From: an uncultured Methylococcaceae bacterium
GTDB taxonomy: Bacteria > Pseudomonadota > Gammaproteobacteria > Methylococcales > Methylomonadaceae
Direction: 5' to 3'
DNA: 37,708 bases
NCBI GenBank assembly: GCA_903945605.1
Contig: CAJAWH010000045.1
Coordinates: 1-37,708, forward strand
Below the pieces are notes generated by a model. The model had not been told where the DNA came from and ran no database searches. It saw nothing but the letters and a program-made list of their open reading frames with translations. The position numbers were made by a program, and so were the translations under genes. Every line of letters begins with the position of its first letter. Within the stretch, counting starts at the first letter, position 1. This document shows positions 30,330 through 37,708 of this stretch, in pieces.

Positions 30330-30421
30330 GCTTGGGCTGTGCGGACAGAAAGCCGAGAAACACAGGGATATTTTTTATGTGAAACTTGCCGTTACAAATT
30401 ATTTTGTAACGGCAAATTTTT
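30330..30421 (+). ncRNA. Candidate small RNA ending in a strong terminator
   Basis: A possible promoter lies upstream: TTGTCA (30294-30299) and TATGAC (30318-30323) with an 18-base spacer. The inverted repeat GTCACA/TGTGAC (30296-30311) straddles it and might be an operator. The predicted RNA of about 90 bases would end at a perfect 13-bp hairpin TTGCCGTTACAAA/TTTGTAACGGCAA with a TTAT loop and five T. The sequence before the terminator has no ORF of note. The terminator is firm; the promoter and RNA are tentative. Confidence 0.35.
30386..30421 (+). terminator. Perfect 13-bp terminator hairpin
   Basis: Arms 30386-30398 and 30403-30415 are fully complementary with a 4-base loop, followed by ATTTTTAT. 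It lies about 160 bases after the nqr terminator, so it must end another transcript, and it insulates the next promoter at 30425. Confidence 0.8.
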
Positions 30422-30436
30422 ATGTATAATGCGATC

Positions 30437-30590
30437 GTCTTAACGATGTTAAGGCAGTAACCTATGCTTTTTCTAGGCATAGGTGAACCCAGAAGATGCT
30501 GGTCACATCTTGTGGGTTAAGCGTGTATCTTAAAAGAAGCCATAATCCTTGGGTTACGTAACGGGTGAGGATTATGGCTTCCCATTGCCA
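30437..30590 (+). ncRNA. Candidate structured RNA or riboswitch-like leader
   Basis: A perfect TATAAT (30425-30430) would start an RNA near 30437; a -35 TTGTAA is present at 15 bases spacing only. The RNA would contain a small hairpin CTTAA/TTAAG, an 8-bp stem ACCTATGC/GCATAGGT (30460-30484), a 13-position stem with one G-G mismatch (AACCCA, AAGATG with CATCTT, TGGGTT; 30486-30518), and a perfect 13-bp stem GAAGCCATAATCC/GGATTATGGCTTC (30536-30581) whose loop holds the palindrome GTTACGTAAC. Such density of perfect helices is far above background. It does not match tmRNA, 6S, SRP, RNase P or the common riboswitches as I know them. The last stem buries the start codon of a small ORF. On the minus strand the last stem is followed by TTTT and could end the uvrA transcript. 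Confidence 0.45.
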
Positions 30591-30732
30591 ATTTTCACTT
30601 TCACCTCGTTTTTCTCCCCCGCTGCAATCCATCGCCTGTTTTGTTGGTGCTATTCCTGCTGGGATTTTCTGTGGTCTGCATTCGATTCTGTTTTGGCAGG
30701 CTTGCTTGTGCGGGGTATTTGCTTGGGCGTAA
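30574..30732 (+). CDS. Possible 52-residue Cys-rich membrane peptide under leader control
   Basis: The frame runs from ATG to TAA and encodes 52 residues with a polar head (MASHCQFSLSPRFSPPLQ) and a hydrophobic second half (ACFVGAIPAGIFCGL, LFWQACLCGVFAWA) containing four of its five cysteines. GAGG stands 3 bases before ATG, which is close. The last bases of this SD and the ATG itself are in the right arm of the 13-bp hairpin, so translation should be blocked unless the stem opens. The peptide is not recognised. Overlapping frames in this region are also open for 60-97 codons, so chance is a serious alternative. Confidence 0.25.
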   Translation: MASHCQFSLSPRFSPPLQSIACFVGAIPAGIFCGLHSILFWQACLCGVFAWA

Positions 30733-30784
30733 ATTTAACTGCCGTAACACAGATACCCTCTGCAAATCTGCTGGCCTTTACCCG

Positions 30785-30928
30785 CTACCGGTCAACAGAT
30801 TGCTGGGCTTTTGCTTCGGCTTTCTGTTGTTCTGAAAAATAAGTGCCGGTCAACACCACAGCCAAAATAACCAAGTAAACCACGGCTGCCAGATAACGGG
30901 CTTTTTTGCTGTGTTGGTATTCTTCCAT
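30785..30928 (-). CDS. Small single-pass membrane protein downstream of uvrA
   Basis: The 47-residue product starts at an ATG preceded by AGAGAAG. The N-terminus is polar and basic (MEEYQHSKKAR), followed by one membrane helix (YLAAVVYLVILAVVLTGTYF) and a charged C-terminal tail rich in Gln, Ala and Lys. The positive charge before the helix predicts that the N-terminus is inside. The gene begins 44 bases after the uvrA stop on the same strand, so it is probably in that transcript. I do not know the family; its composition and SD suggest a genuine small protein. Confidence 0.5.
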   Translation of the reverse strand: MEEYQHSKKARYLAAVVYLVILAVVLTGTYFSEQQKAEAKAQQSVDR

Positions 30929-30972
30929 TGCTTCTCTACCTCTTAGTAATAATAAAAGTAATAATAAAAAAG

Positions 30973-33789
30973 CTACTCGAAAAAACGCTTCAGATAATAG
31001 CCTGTATGCGATTTTTCGCAAGCGGCGACTTGCCTGGGTGTGCCTTCCGCCAGCAACCGCCCGCCGCCATCGCCCCCTTCGGGGCCCATATCGATAACCC
31101 AATCCGCCGTTTTAATCACATCCAAATTGTGTTCAATAATAATCACGGTATTGCCTTGGTCACGCAGCTTATGCAGAACTTTCAGCAATTGCTGAATGTC
31201 ATGGAAATGCAGCCCAGTAGTCGGTTCGTCTAAAATATACAAGGTTTTTCCGGTGTCACGTTTGGACAGCTCTTTAGCCAGCTTGACCCTTTGTGCTTCG
31301 CCGCCGGAAAGTGTGGTGGCGTTTTGCCCTAGCGTGACATAGCTAAGCCCTACCTGCACCAAGGTCTGCAATTTGCGCGACAAGCTGGGGACGGCGCTGA
31401 AAAATTCGGCGGCATCTTCAACGGTCATGGCAAGCACTTGGTGGATGGTTTTGCCCTTGTAGCGGATTTCCAGCGTTTCGCGGTTATAGCGTTTGCCTTG
31501 GCAATGGTCACAATTGACAAAAATATCCGGTAGAAAATGCATTTCCACTTTTATCACACCATCACCGGCACAGGCCTCACAACGTCCGCCTTTGACATTA
31601 AAACTGAAGCGTCCTGGCGTGTAGCCACGGGAGCGGGCTTCTGGAGTGGCGGCGAACAGTTCGCGTATCGGCGTAAACAGGCCGGTATAGGTGGCAGGGT
31701 TAGAGCGCGGAGTGCGGCCGATTGGGCTTTGGTCAATATCCACCACCTTGTCAAAATGGCCTAAGCCTTCTACCGGGCCGCACGGCGCGGGGATAACACT
31801 GGCGCGATTGATCTGCCTTGCTGCGTAGCTATATAACGTATCGTTGACCAAGGTTGATTTGCCGGAGCCGGACACGCCAGTGACACAGGTCAGTAAACCG
31901 ACCGGAAACGACACATCGACATTTTTAAGATTGTTGCCGTTGGCACTGCGGATTATAATTTGTTGGTCAGGATTCGGCGGTGTCAAGCTTTCAGGCACAG
32001 CAATGCCCTGTTTGCCAGACAGGTATTGGCCTGTCAATGAAGCGGGGGTATTAAGGATGTCGCCCAGACTGCCTTGGGCGATAATTTGCCCGCCGTGAAT
32101 GCCTGCACCGGGGCCAATGTCTACAATATGGTCGGCGGCACGGATGGCATCTTCATCGTGTTCGACCACAATGACCGTATTGCCCAAATCACGCAAATGG
32201 AACAATGTATTGAGCAAGCGCTGGTTGTCACGCTGGTGCAGGCCAATGGATGGCTCGTCGAGCACATACATGACCCCCACCAAACCGGCACCAATTTGGC
32301 TAGCCAAGCGGATACGCTGCGCTTCGCCGCCCGACAAGGTATCGGCACTGCGATCTAGGGTGAGGTAATCCAAGCCCACGTTAACCAAGAATTCCAAACG
32401 GGCCTGAATTTCTTTGATGATTTTTACGGATATTTCGCCGCGTTGTCCGGTCAATTGTAAAGTTTGGAAAAAACCCAAGGCTTTGCGGATGGGTAAACGG
32501 GTGATCTGCTGGATGGGTTGGTTGTCTATGAATACATTTCTGGCGGCAATATTCAGCCTTGCGCCCTGACAGTCAGTACAAATTTTCTGTGACAAGTATT
32601 TGGCCAGCTCTTCACGCACCGATGGCGAGTCGGTTTCATGATAGCGGCGTTCCATATTGGCAACAATGCCTTCAAACGGATAGCTTTTTTTTCTGCCCCC
32701 GTCGTTGCCATTAAAAAAATTAAATTCGATGGGTTCGTCACCACTGCCATATAGGATAATGGCCTGATGCGCTTCAGACAGCTGGTTGAACGGGGTTTCC
32801 AGATCAAACCCATAGTGTTTCGCTAATGAAGCGATGAGTTGATAATAATAGACATTACGCTTGTCCCAGCCACGGATTGCCCCGTTTGCCAAGCTAAGGT
32901 CGGTATTATGGATAATCAAATCAGGGTCAAAATGTTGGCGCACACCCAGCCCATCACAACTGCCGCAAGCCCCCTTCGGGTTGTTGAACGAAAAGATGCG
33001 CGGTTCCAGTTCGCTGAGGCTATAGCCACAATGCGGGCAGGCATAGCGTTCAGAAAACAACAATTGCCGGTTGTCTTCCAAGCAGACGGCAATGGCGAGG
33101 CCATCGGCGACGCGCAAGGCCGTCTCAAACGATTCTGCCAAACGCAGCGCCAGGTCGGTACGGATTTTAAAACGGTCCACAATGGCTTCTAAGGTATGTT
33201 TCTTTTTTAAATCCAGTGGCGGGGCTTCATCCAAATCATAGACTTCACCGTCAATTCGGGCACGGATAAAGCCTTGGCTACGCAGGTCATCAAGCACTTG
33301 GACATGCTCCCCCTTGCGGGCATTGATAACGGGCGCGAGCAACATCCAGCGTTGGCCTTCCGGTTGTGCCAAGACCAAGTCCACCATCTGGCTTATGGTT
33401 TGTGCTTCCAGTGATATTTTATGTTTAGGGCAGCGTGGCGTACCGGCACGGGCATAAAGTAGCCGTAAATAATCATAAATTTCGGTGATGGTGCCGACGG
33501 TAGAGCGCGGATTATGTGATGTTGATTTTTGCTCAATGGCAATAGCGGGCGACAAACCTTCGATGTGATCAACATCGGGTTTTTCCATCAGCGACAAAAA
33601 TTGCCTGGCATAGGCGGACAACGATTCCACATAGCGGCGCTGCCCTTCCGCATAGAGCGTGTCGAACGCCAACGAGGATTTGCCTGAACCGGACAAACCG
33701 GTAATGACTATAAGTTTATCCCTCGGCAAATCAAGGTCGATATTTTTCAGGTTATGAGTTCTGGCGCCGCGTAGGCTGATGGTGTCCAT
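30973..33789 (-). CDS. uvrA: Excinuclease ABC subunit A
   Basis: UvrA detects bulky DNA lesions and loads UvrB in nucleotide excision repair. The product is 938 residues from ATG ([16 protein letters not shown]), the E. coli-like start. It has two ABC ATPase modules: Walker [10 protein letters not shown] (N-terminal) and GVSGSGKST (C-terminal), signatures [12 protein letters not shown] and [12 protein letters not shown], and Walker B with LDEPSIGLH and [10 protein letters not shown]. Zinc-binding cysteines are present in CPHCGYSL with CGSCDG, and in CEACAGDG with [13 protein letters not shown] start 15 bases upstream, with AAGG six bases before it, is a credible alternative adding five residues. 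It follows the aminopeptidase gene closely. Confidence 0.97.
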   Translation of the reverse strand: MDTISLRGARTHNLKNIDLDLPRDKLIVITGLSGSGKSSLAFDTLYAEGQRRYVESLSAYARQFLSLMEKPDVDHIEGLSPAIAIEQKSTSHNPRSTVGTITEIYDYLRLLYARAGTPRCPKHKISLEAQTISQMVDLVLAQPEGQRWMLLAPVINARKGEHVQVLDDLRSQGFIRARIDGEVYDLDEAPPLDLKKKHTLEAIVDRFKIRTDLALRLAESFETALRVADGLAIAVCLEDNRQLLFSERYACPHCGYSLSELEPRIFSFNNPKGACGSCDGLGVRQHFDPDLIIHNTDLSLANGAIRGWDKRNVYYYQLIASLAKHYGFDLETPFNQLSEAHQAIILYGSGDEPIEFNFFNGNDGGRKKSYPFEGIVANMERRYHETDSPSVREELAKYLSQKICTDCQGARLNIAARNVFIDNQPIQQITRLPIRKALGFFQTLQLTGQRGEISVKIIKEIQARLEFLVNVGLDYLTLDRSADTLSGGEAQRIRLASQIGAGLVGVMYVLDEPSIGLHQRDNQRLLNTLFHLRDLGNTVIVVEHDEDAIRAADHIVDIGPGAGIHGGQIIAQGSLGDILNTPASLTGQYLSGKQGIAVPESLTPPNPDQQIIIRSANGNNLKNVDVSFPVGLLTCVTGVSGSGKSTLVNDTLYSYAARQINRASVIPAPCGPVEGLGHFDKVVDIDQSPIGRTPRSNPATYTGLFTPIRELFAATPEARSRGYTPGRFSFNVKGGRCEACAGDGVIKVEMHFLPDIFVNCDHCQGKRYNRETLEIRYKGKTIHQVLAMTVEDAAEFFSAVPSLSRKLQTLVQVGLSYVTLGQNATTLSGGEAQRVKLAKELSKRDTGKTLYILDEPTTGLHFHDIQQLLKVLHKLRDQGNTVIIIEHNLDVIKTADWVIDMGPEGGDGGGRLLAEGTPRQVAACEKSHTGYYLKRFFE

Positions 33790-33805
33790 GACAAGAAAAC
33801 CCAAT

Positions 33806-35110
33806 CTACGCCTTAAAAAAACGCTTCAACACTTTAATCAAATAATGGTGGTCCAGCACACCGGCACTTTCACGGATACTGTGCATGGCCCACAAGGGAT
33901 TGCCGATATCAACCGTCCTGATGCCTAGCTTGGCTGAGGTGATTGGGCCTATGGTGGTGCCACAAGGCAAATCACAGCGGTGCGAGTATTTTTGGTAGGG
34001 TACGCCTTCCAATTGGCACCAGCGGGCAAATTGGGCTTCTGACACACTTTCGGTGCTGTAGCGTTGGCTGGCATTTATTTTGATGACCGGCCCGCCATTG
34101 ACCAAAATTTTGTGGTCGGGTTCATAGGCATTGGGGAAATTAGGTTGGTAAGCGTGGGCCATGTCGGCGCTGATTAAAAAGCTGTTGGCTAGTGCCCGGG
34201 CAAAATCTTCGTGTCCGGTGCCGGTGGCATAGGCGATACGCTGCAATACATCGGGCAGAAAACTGCCGTCCGCGCCTTTTTTGCTTTCGCTGCCGATTTC
34301 TTCATGGTCAAAAAAGGCAGCCACCAAGGTGCTGTCGGCTTGCAGCACAGCCTCATCCAATAAGGCTTGTAAGGCTGCGTCACAAGAAGCCAAGTTGTCG
34401 AGCTGGCTGTTACTGTAAAACTCATTATCCGCCCCCCACAGCGCCCCTTTCTGGGTGTCGTAAGCATTCAGCTCCCAAGACAAGATGGCTTCCTTGGCAA
34501 TGCCTGATTGTTGCGACAATAGCCCTATAAAGTAATCATGCGGCAATTGCCCGCTGATGGCCCTGGACAGCAACAAGGGCAATTCTAGCTGCTTATGTAT
34601 CTTCAGGCCGTCATCATTAACACCGCGGTTAAGATGGATGGCCAAGTTGGGCAGGCGCAATAACGGGCGTTTAAAATCAAGCAGTACACTGGCAACACCG
34701 CCCTGCCCGTCCTGATAACTGATACGGCCTGCCAAGCCTAAATCGCGGTCGGTAAAGGTCGCTAAAATGGGGCTACCATACACTTCCACCCCCAACCGCA
34801 CATAGCCGTCGCACAGCACCGACACGTTCGGCTTGACCCGCAGGCCAGGTGAGTCGGTATGGGCGCCAATGATTTTAAAGCCTGTTTCGGCAAGACCCTG
34901 TTGGCCCACCACAAAGGCAATCAGCGAAGAATCATCACGCACCACATAGAAACGCCCGCCCACGGGCAATTGCCAAGCGGCTTTTTCATCCAAGCCAGTG
35001 AAACCGAATGCCGCCAGCTTGGACACCATCACCTGCACGGCATGGCTGGGGCTGGGGCTGGCATCGATAAAATCCAGCAATTGTTGGGCTTGTTGTATGG
35101 CTACAGTCAT
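33806..35110 (-). CDS. apeB: M18 family aminopeptidase
   Basis: This is a cytoplasmic two-zinc aminopeptidase of the DAP/ApeB family, which releases N-terminal residues, often acidic ones. The product is 434 residues from ATG at 35110 ([14 protein letters not shown]). Metal and catalytic motifs are present: GAHTDSPGL near residue 82, [14 protein letters not shown] with the catalytic Glu pair, [10 protein letters not shown], and the C-terminal [13 protein letters not shown] and AMHSIRE. The ATG overlaps the msrB stop (ATGA), so it is translationally coupled to msrB. The usual length of 425-430 residues fits. The end is 16 bases before the uvrA ATG. Confidence 0.93.
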   Translation of the reverse strand: MTVAIQQAQQLLDFIDASPSPSHAVQVMVSKLAAFGFTGLDEKAAWQLPVGGRFYVVRDDSSLIAFVVGQQGLAETGFKIIGAHTDSPGLRVKPNVSVLCDGYVRLGVEVYGSPILATFTDRDLGLAGRISYQDGQGGVASVLLDFKRPLLRLPNLAIHLNRGVNDDGLKIHKQLELPLLLSRAISGQLPHDYFIGLLSQQSGIAKEAILSWELNAYDTQKGALWGADNEFYSNSQLDNLASCDAALQALLDEAVLQADSTLVAAFFDHEEIGSESKKGADGSFLPDVLQRIAYATGTGHEDFARALANSFLISADMAHAYQPNFPNAYEPDHKILVNGGPVIKINASQRYSTESVSEAQFARWCQLEGVPYQKYSHRCDLPCGTTIGPITSAKLGIRTVDIGNPLWAMHSIRESAGVLDHHYLIKVLKRFFKA

Positions 35111-35508
35111 TTTACTTTTAACTCCAACGCCAAAGAATTGATACAATAACGCAACCCTGTAGGCTCGGGGCCGTCAGGAAAGACATGCCCCAAATGGGCA
35201 CCGCATTGTTTGCAGGTGATCTCCGTCCGGCGCATCCCATAACTGCTGTCCCTATGCTCCGCCACGCTATCTGGAGAAACCACGTTAAAAAAACTGGGCC
35301 AACCGGAACCTGAATCATATTTGGCATCCGAGCTGAACAAGGGGCTGGCACAACAAACACAGTGGTACACGCCTTCCGTCTTACAATCGGTGTATTTGCC
35401 GCTGAACGGTGGCTCGGTGCCTTTCAACACGCAAATATGGTATTGTTCTTGGGTTAAGTGTCCGTGCGGTTGGTCTGCCGGTTCTTTGTCTTGTTTGAAT
35501 AGCGTCAT
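35107..35508 (-). CDS. msrB: Peptide-methionine (R)-S-oxide reductase
   Basis: MsrB repairs the R-epimer of methionine sulfoxide in proteins. The product is 133 residues from ATG at 35508 ([12 protein letters not shown]), with AAGAG seven bases upstream; the frame is open 60 bases further but has no better site. The structural zinc is held by cysteine pairs in CVCCASPLF and [10 protein letters not shown]. The catalytic cysteine is in RYCINSLAL, and GSGWPSFF binds the substrate. There is no signal peptide, so it is cytoplasmic. It overlaps the aminopeptidase gene by 4 bases, suggesting one transcript with uvrA. Confidence 0.95.
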   Translation of the reverse strand: MTLFKQDKEPADQPHGHLTQEQYHICVLKGTEPPFSGKYTDCKTEGVYHCVCCASPLFSSDAKYDSGSGWPSFFNVVSPDSVAEHRDSSYGMRRTEITCKQCGAHLGHVFPDGPEPTGLRYCINSLALELKVK

Positions 35509-35651
35509 AGTTTGCTCTTTATTATGATGAGTGTGTGTCAAATCTGCGCTGTGTATACAGGTACGCAAGGCGGTATTGGCCTAAATTTTAGCCTGTGCTG
35601 TTAGGGTGGCGCAAAACCAGCCACCAAAAGATATACTGTTTAAAAAAACCA

Positions 35652-35679
35652 TTGCAAGCAGCCGGGCGTTTTGTAAAAT
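35652..35679 (+). promoter_or_regulatory. Candidate promoter of the lipoprotein gene
   Basis: TTGCAA (4 of 6) and TAAAAT (5 of 6) are spaced by 16 bases. The start would fall near 35686, about 33 bases before the ATG. Confidence 0.5.
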
Positions 35680-35718
35680 CTACCCTGTTTTTCATTTATT
35701 CCTTAGGAAATAACCACT

Positions 35719-36033
35719 ATGCAACTGTTAAAGCTAACCAAAGCCTTACCCCTATTCGTATTGCCTTTACTGTTGGGCGCATGCGCCTCCGAACCGCCCG
35801 CCCCTGTCGCCGCCGCACCTGAAAGGATCATTTCAGATGACCAAATGCTCCGTGACAGCCAAATAACGGCTCAGTTGGGCAATCGCTGGAAAAGCGGAAA
35901 AATGCTGGTTGAACGGGGCAATAATATGGTGCGCGATGGCCAAATGAAAATTGATGAGGGCAACCGTATGATTGAAGAAGGCAACAAAGTCATGCAAGAA
36001 AGCGAAGAAAGTTATAAAACCATCAAAAATTAA
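35719..36033 (+). CDS. Small heptad-repeat lipoprotein
   Basis: The 104 residues start with a lipoprotein signal (MQLLKLTKALPLFVLPLLLGAC); the lipobox LLLGAC puts the lipid on C22. Residue +2 is Ala rather than Asp, which favours the outer membrane. A short Pro/Ala linker follows. Residues 60-94 are five exact seven-residue repeats, each beginning with Gly and of the form GN-x-M-(V/I)-x-(E/D): GKMLVER, GNNMVRD, GQMKIDE, GNRMIEE, GNKVMQE. This predicts one regular amphipathic helix or coiled coil. It resembles Lpp-type helical lipoproteins in design but I do not recognise the family. AGGA about 11 bases before ATG is the SD. It converges with gatB. Confidence 0.8.
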   Translation: MQLLKLTKALPLFVLPLLLGACASEPPAPVAAAPERIISDDQMLRDSQITAQLGNRWKSGKMLVERGNNMVRDGQMKIDEGNRMIEEGNKVMQESEESYKTIKN

Positions 36034-36064
36034 CGGCCTAGCGCCAGTCTGCCCAAACGCGGGA

Positions 36065-36092
36065 CGCTTTCAAGCACACTGGCCTGAAAGCG
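36065..36092. terminator. Hairpin between the convergent lipoprotein and gatB genes
   Basis: CGCTTTCA pairs with TGAAAGCG (8 bp) around a 12-base loop, 31 bases after the lipoprotein stop and 15 before the gatB stop. Neither strand has a T-run, so it may stabilise transcripts from both sides rather than end them. Confidence 0.4.
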
Positions 36093-36107
36093 CCCCGGCT
36101 TTGCTTG

Positions 36108-37544
36108 TCACTTAAGCTTTTCTTTAAGCATGGCGTTCACCTCCGCCGGATTGGCTTTGCCCTGCATGGCCTTCATCACCTGACCAACAAAAAAAGCAAA
36201 CATCTTTTCTTTGCCGCTACGGTATTGTTCCGCTTGGCTAGGATTGTCGGCGATAATTTTATCGACAATGGCGGCAATCGCACCACTATCGCTGATTTGT
36301 TTCAGACCTTTGGCTTCGATAATATCATCTGCGGTTGCCGGGGTTTGCCACAGGCCCTCAAACACCTGTTTGGCTATCTTACCCGAAATGGTGCCATCGG
36401 CAATGCGCTTAAGCAAGCCCGCCAAGCGCGTGCTGTCCACGGGGGATTGGCTGATGTCCAAATCTGCTTTATTGAGCGCGGCGGACAAGTCACCGACAAC
36501 CCAATTGGCACATAATTTTGCCTCACACGCCGAGACTTGCACCAAGGCCTCAAAATAGTCGGCGCTAGCGCGTGAGGAGGTCAGGATAGCCGCGGCTTCG
36601 TCATCCAAGGCATAATCGGTTTTGAAACGCTGTTTTTTGGCATCCGGCAATTCCGGTAGGGTGGCCTTTACTTGCGCCTTGAAGGCTTCGCTGATTTCGA
36701 CCGGCAACAAATCGGGGTCAGGAAAATAACGGTAATCGTTGGCTTCTTCTTTGCTGCGCATAGCGCGGGTTTCGTCTTTATTGGCATCGTACAGGCGGGT
36801 TTCCTGCACAATTCTGCCGCCGTTTTCGATCACCTCAATATGCCGTTCCACTTCATGATTGATGGCTTTTTCCACAAACTTGAAGGAATTGATGTTTTTA
36901 ATCTCCACGCGCGTACCGTACTCCGTTTGCCCCATTGGACGCACTGACACGTTGGCATCGCAACGGAACGAGCCTTCTTGCATGTTGCCGTCACAAATGC
37001 CCAAATATTGCACCAATTCATGCAATTTACGCATGTAGGCCACCGCTTCCTTGGCGGAACGCATATCCGGTTCGGACACTATTTCCAGCAACGGCGTACC
37101 GGCACGGTTTAAATCAATACCGCTGAGACCGTGAAAATTTTCATGCAAGGACTTGCCGGCATCTTCTTCCAAATGGGCGCGGGTGACGCCAATGCGCTTA
37201 GTGACCCCCTCCACTTCTATATCCAAATGGCCTTTGCCGACGATAGGAAAATCCATCTGGCTGATTTGATAACCTTTGGGCAAGTCTGGGTAAAAATAAT
37301 TTTTTCTGGCAAACACCGAAGCGGGGGCAATGTCGGCATCAATCGCCAAACCAAACAGCACCGCCATACGCACCGCCTCGGCATTCAGCACTGGCAACAC
37401 CCCGGGCAAGCCCAAATCGACCGCACAAGCTTGGCTATTGGGTTCTGCGCCATAGGCGGTGGCGGCGCCGGAAAAGATTTTAGATCGGGTGGCCAATTGG
37501 GTGTGGATTTCCAGGCCAATAACGGTTTCCCAAGCGGTACTCAT
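36108..37544 (-). CDS. gatB: Asp-tRNA(Asn)/Glu-tRNA(Gln) amidotransferase subunit B
   Basis: GatB is the tRNA-binding and kinase subunit of GatCAB, which makes Asn-tRNA or Gln-tRNA from mischarged precursors. The product is 478 residues from ATG at 37544 ([17 protein letters not shown]), with AAGGA seven bases upstream. Family features are present: the N-terminal catalytic cradle ([46 protein letters not shown]), the central [15 protein letters not shown]-type motif (here [16 protein letters not shown]), and the C-terminal YqeY-like tail ([19 protein letters not shown]). The gatA and gatC genes are probably beyond the right edge, because the 164 bases upstream contain no complete gene. E. coli lacks this pathway, so the host uses transamidation for at least one tRNA. 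Confidence 0.96.
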   Translation of the reverse strand: MSTAWETVIGLEIHTQLATRSKIFSGAATAYGAEPNSQACAVDLGLPGVLPVLNAEAVRMAVLFGLAIDADIAPASVFARKNYFYPDLPKGYQISQMDFPIVGKGHLDIEVEGVTKRIGVTRAHLEEDAGKSLHENFHGLSGIDLNRAGTPLLEIVSEPDMRSAKEAVAYMRKLHELVQYLGICDGNMQEGSFRCDANVSVRPMGQTEYGTRVEIKNINSFKFVEKAINHEVERHIEVIENGGRIVQETRLYDANKDETRAMRSKEEANDYRYFPDPDLLPVEISEAFKAQVKATLPELPDAKKQRFKTDYALDDEAAAILTSSRASADYFEALVQVSACEAKLCANWVVGDLSAALNKADLDISQSPVDSTRLAGLLKRIADGTISGKIAKQVFEGLWQTPATADDIIEAKGLKQISDSGAIAAIVDKIIADNPSQAEQYRSGKEKMFAFFVGQVMKAMQGKANPAEVNAMLKEKLK

Positions 37545-37624
37545 GAAGCGTTCCTTATAACTAGCAAAGTGACAGGCCAAAACGTGGCGTTAGCCACCAT
37601 TAAATAACCTAGCTTGGCAAATGT

Positions 37625-37708
37625 CTAGTGGCTTGTTGCAAAAGAGTGCTTTTTAGGTGGGTTTTGTGGGGCAAGGGCATCATAATTGATGTTACGCAGC
37701 ATGTTGGC
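37625..37708 (-). CDS. Possible end of a gene cut by the right edge
   Basis: The minus strand is open from the edge to TAG at 37625, giving 27 residues (NMLRNINYDALAPQNPPKKH, then SFATSH). If real it is the C-terminus of a gene upstream of gatB. The end does not resemble GatA as I know it. Between it and gatB, GTGGC/GCCAC forms a short stem followed by GTTTT on the minus strand, which could be a weak terminator. Chance is quite possible. Confidence 0.2.
   Translation of the reverse strand, partial: ANMLRNINYDALAPQNPPKKHSFATSH

Larger units (their letters stand above)
30223..30784. other. Gene-poor, structure-rich region between nqrF and the uvrA cluster
   Basis: The 562 bases contain no ordinary gene. 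They hold a candidate promoter with a palindrome in its spacer (30294-30323), a strong terminator hairpin (30386-30421), a TATAAT (30425-30430), three more strong hairpins up to 30581 and a 52-codon ORF (30574-30732). The parts are described in separate entries. Confidence 0.6.

Noticed and set aside
30259-30480. 73-codon minus-strand frame downstream of nqrF
   Set aside because: It crosses the terminator and promoter signals and shows no SD or domain.
30437-30581. 6S RNA, SRP RNA, tmRNA or a standard riboswitch
   Set aside because: The helices and conserved segments do not match those classes as known to me, and flanking genes are wrong for 6S.

Overview
The window is a chromosomal segment of a gammaproteobacterium. 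The strongest evidence is the run gyrA-serC-pheA-hisC-tyrA/aroA-cmk-rpsA-ihfB, an order known from Pseudomonas and relatives, together with a complete Na+-translocating NADH:quinone reductase operon (nqrABCDEF). A free-living methylotroph-like lineage (Methylococcales) is plausible from general protein flavour, but no carbon-metabolism gene is present to prove it. No rRNA, tRNA, CRISPR array, insertion sequence or prophage was found. Most of the DNA is housekeeping. The unusual material lies in the repeat protein near the left end and in the gene-poor stretch after nqrF.

Layout. 1-5340: an unknown two-helix membrane protein (-), radC (+), a small secreted protein (-) and a 795-residue tandem-repeat protein (-). 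5343-16392: gyrA, then the serine/aromatic/histidine biosynthesis genes serC, pheA, hisC and the tyrA-aroA fusion, closely packed into cmk; a hairpin terminator/attenuator, rpsA, a second terminator and ihfB. 16393-19063: palindrome-rich spacer, a secreted vanadium-haloperoxidase-like enzyme (-) and an EVE-domain protein (-). 19292-21635: gshA and cysH overlap on the minus strand, linking sulfate reduction with glutathione synthesis. 21779-23935: recQ (+). 24023-30222: promoter, nqrABCDEF and terminator. 30223-30784: a gene-poor, highly structured stretch with two candidate small RNAs or leaders and a tiny ORF whose start codon is buried in a 13-bp stem. 30785-35508: msrB, an M18 aminopeptidase, uvrA and a 47-residue membrane peptide, all on the minus strand. 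35652-37708: a small heptad-repeat lipoprotein (+), gatB (-) and a short open end.

How the genes work together. pheA, hisC, tyrA and aroA make phenylalanine, histidine and tyrosine precursors, with serC supplying phosphoserine; this metabolic block sits between genes for DNA topology (gyrA), nucleotide supply (cmk), translation (rpsA) and nucleoid structure (ihfB). NqrA-F couples NADH oxidation to Na+ export. RadC, RecQ and UvrA concern DNA repair. CysH, GshA and MsrB concern reduced sulfur and redox repair.

The best candidates for something undescribed are the structured region at 30294-30732 (promoter, three strong hairpins and a sequestered start codon), the 120/240-bp repeat protein gene, the internal ribosome-binding site inside tyrA-aroA, the rpsA leader hairpins, and the perfect glycine-led heptads of the small lipoprotein. 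GyrA carries Leu at position 83, the residue whose Ser-to-Leu change gives quinolone resistance in E. coli.
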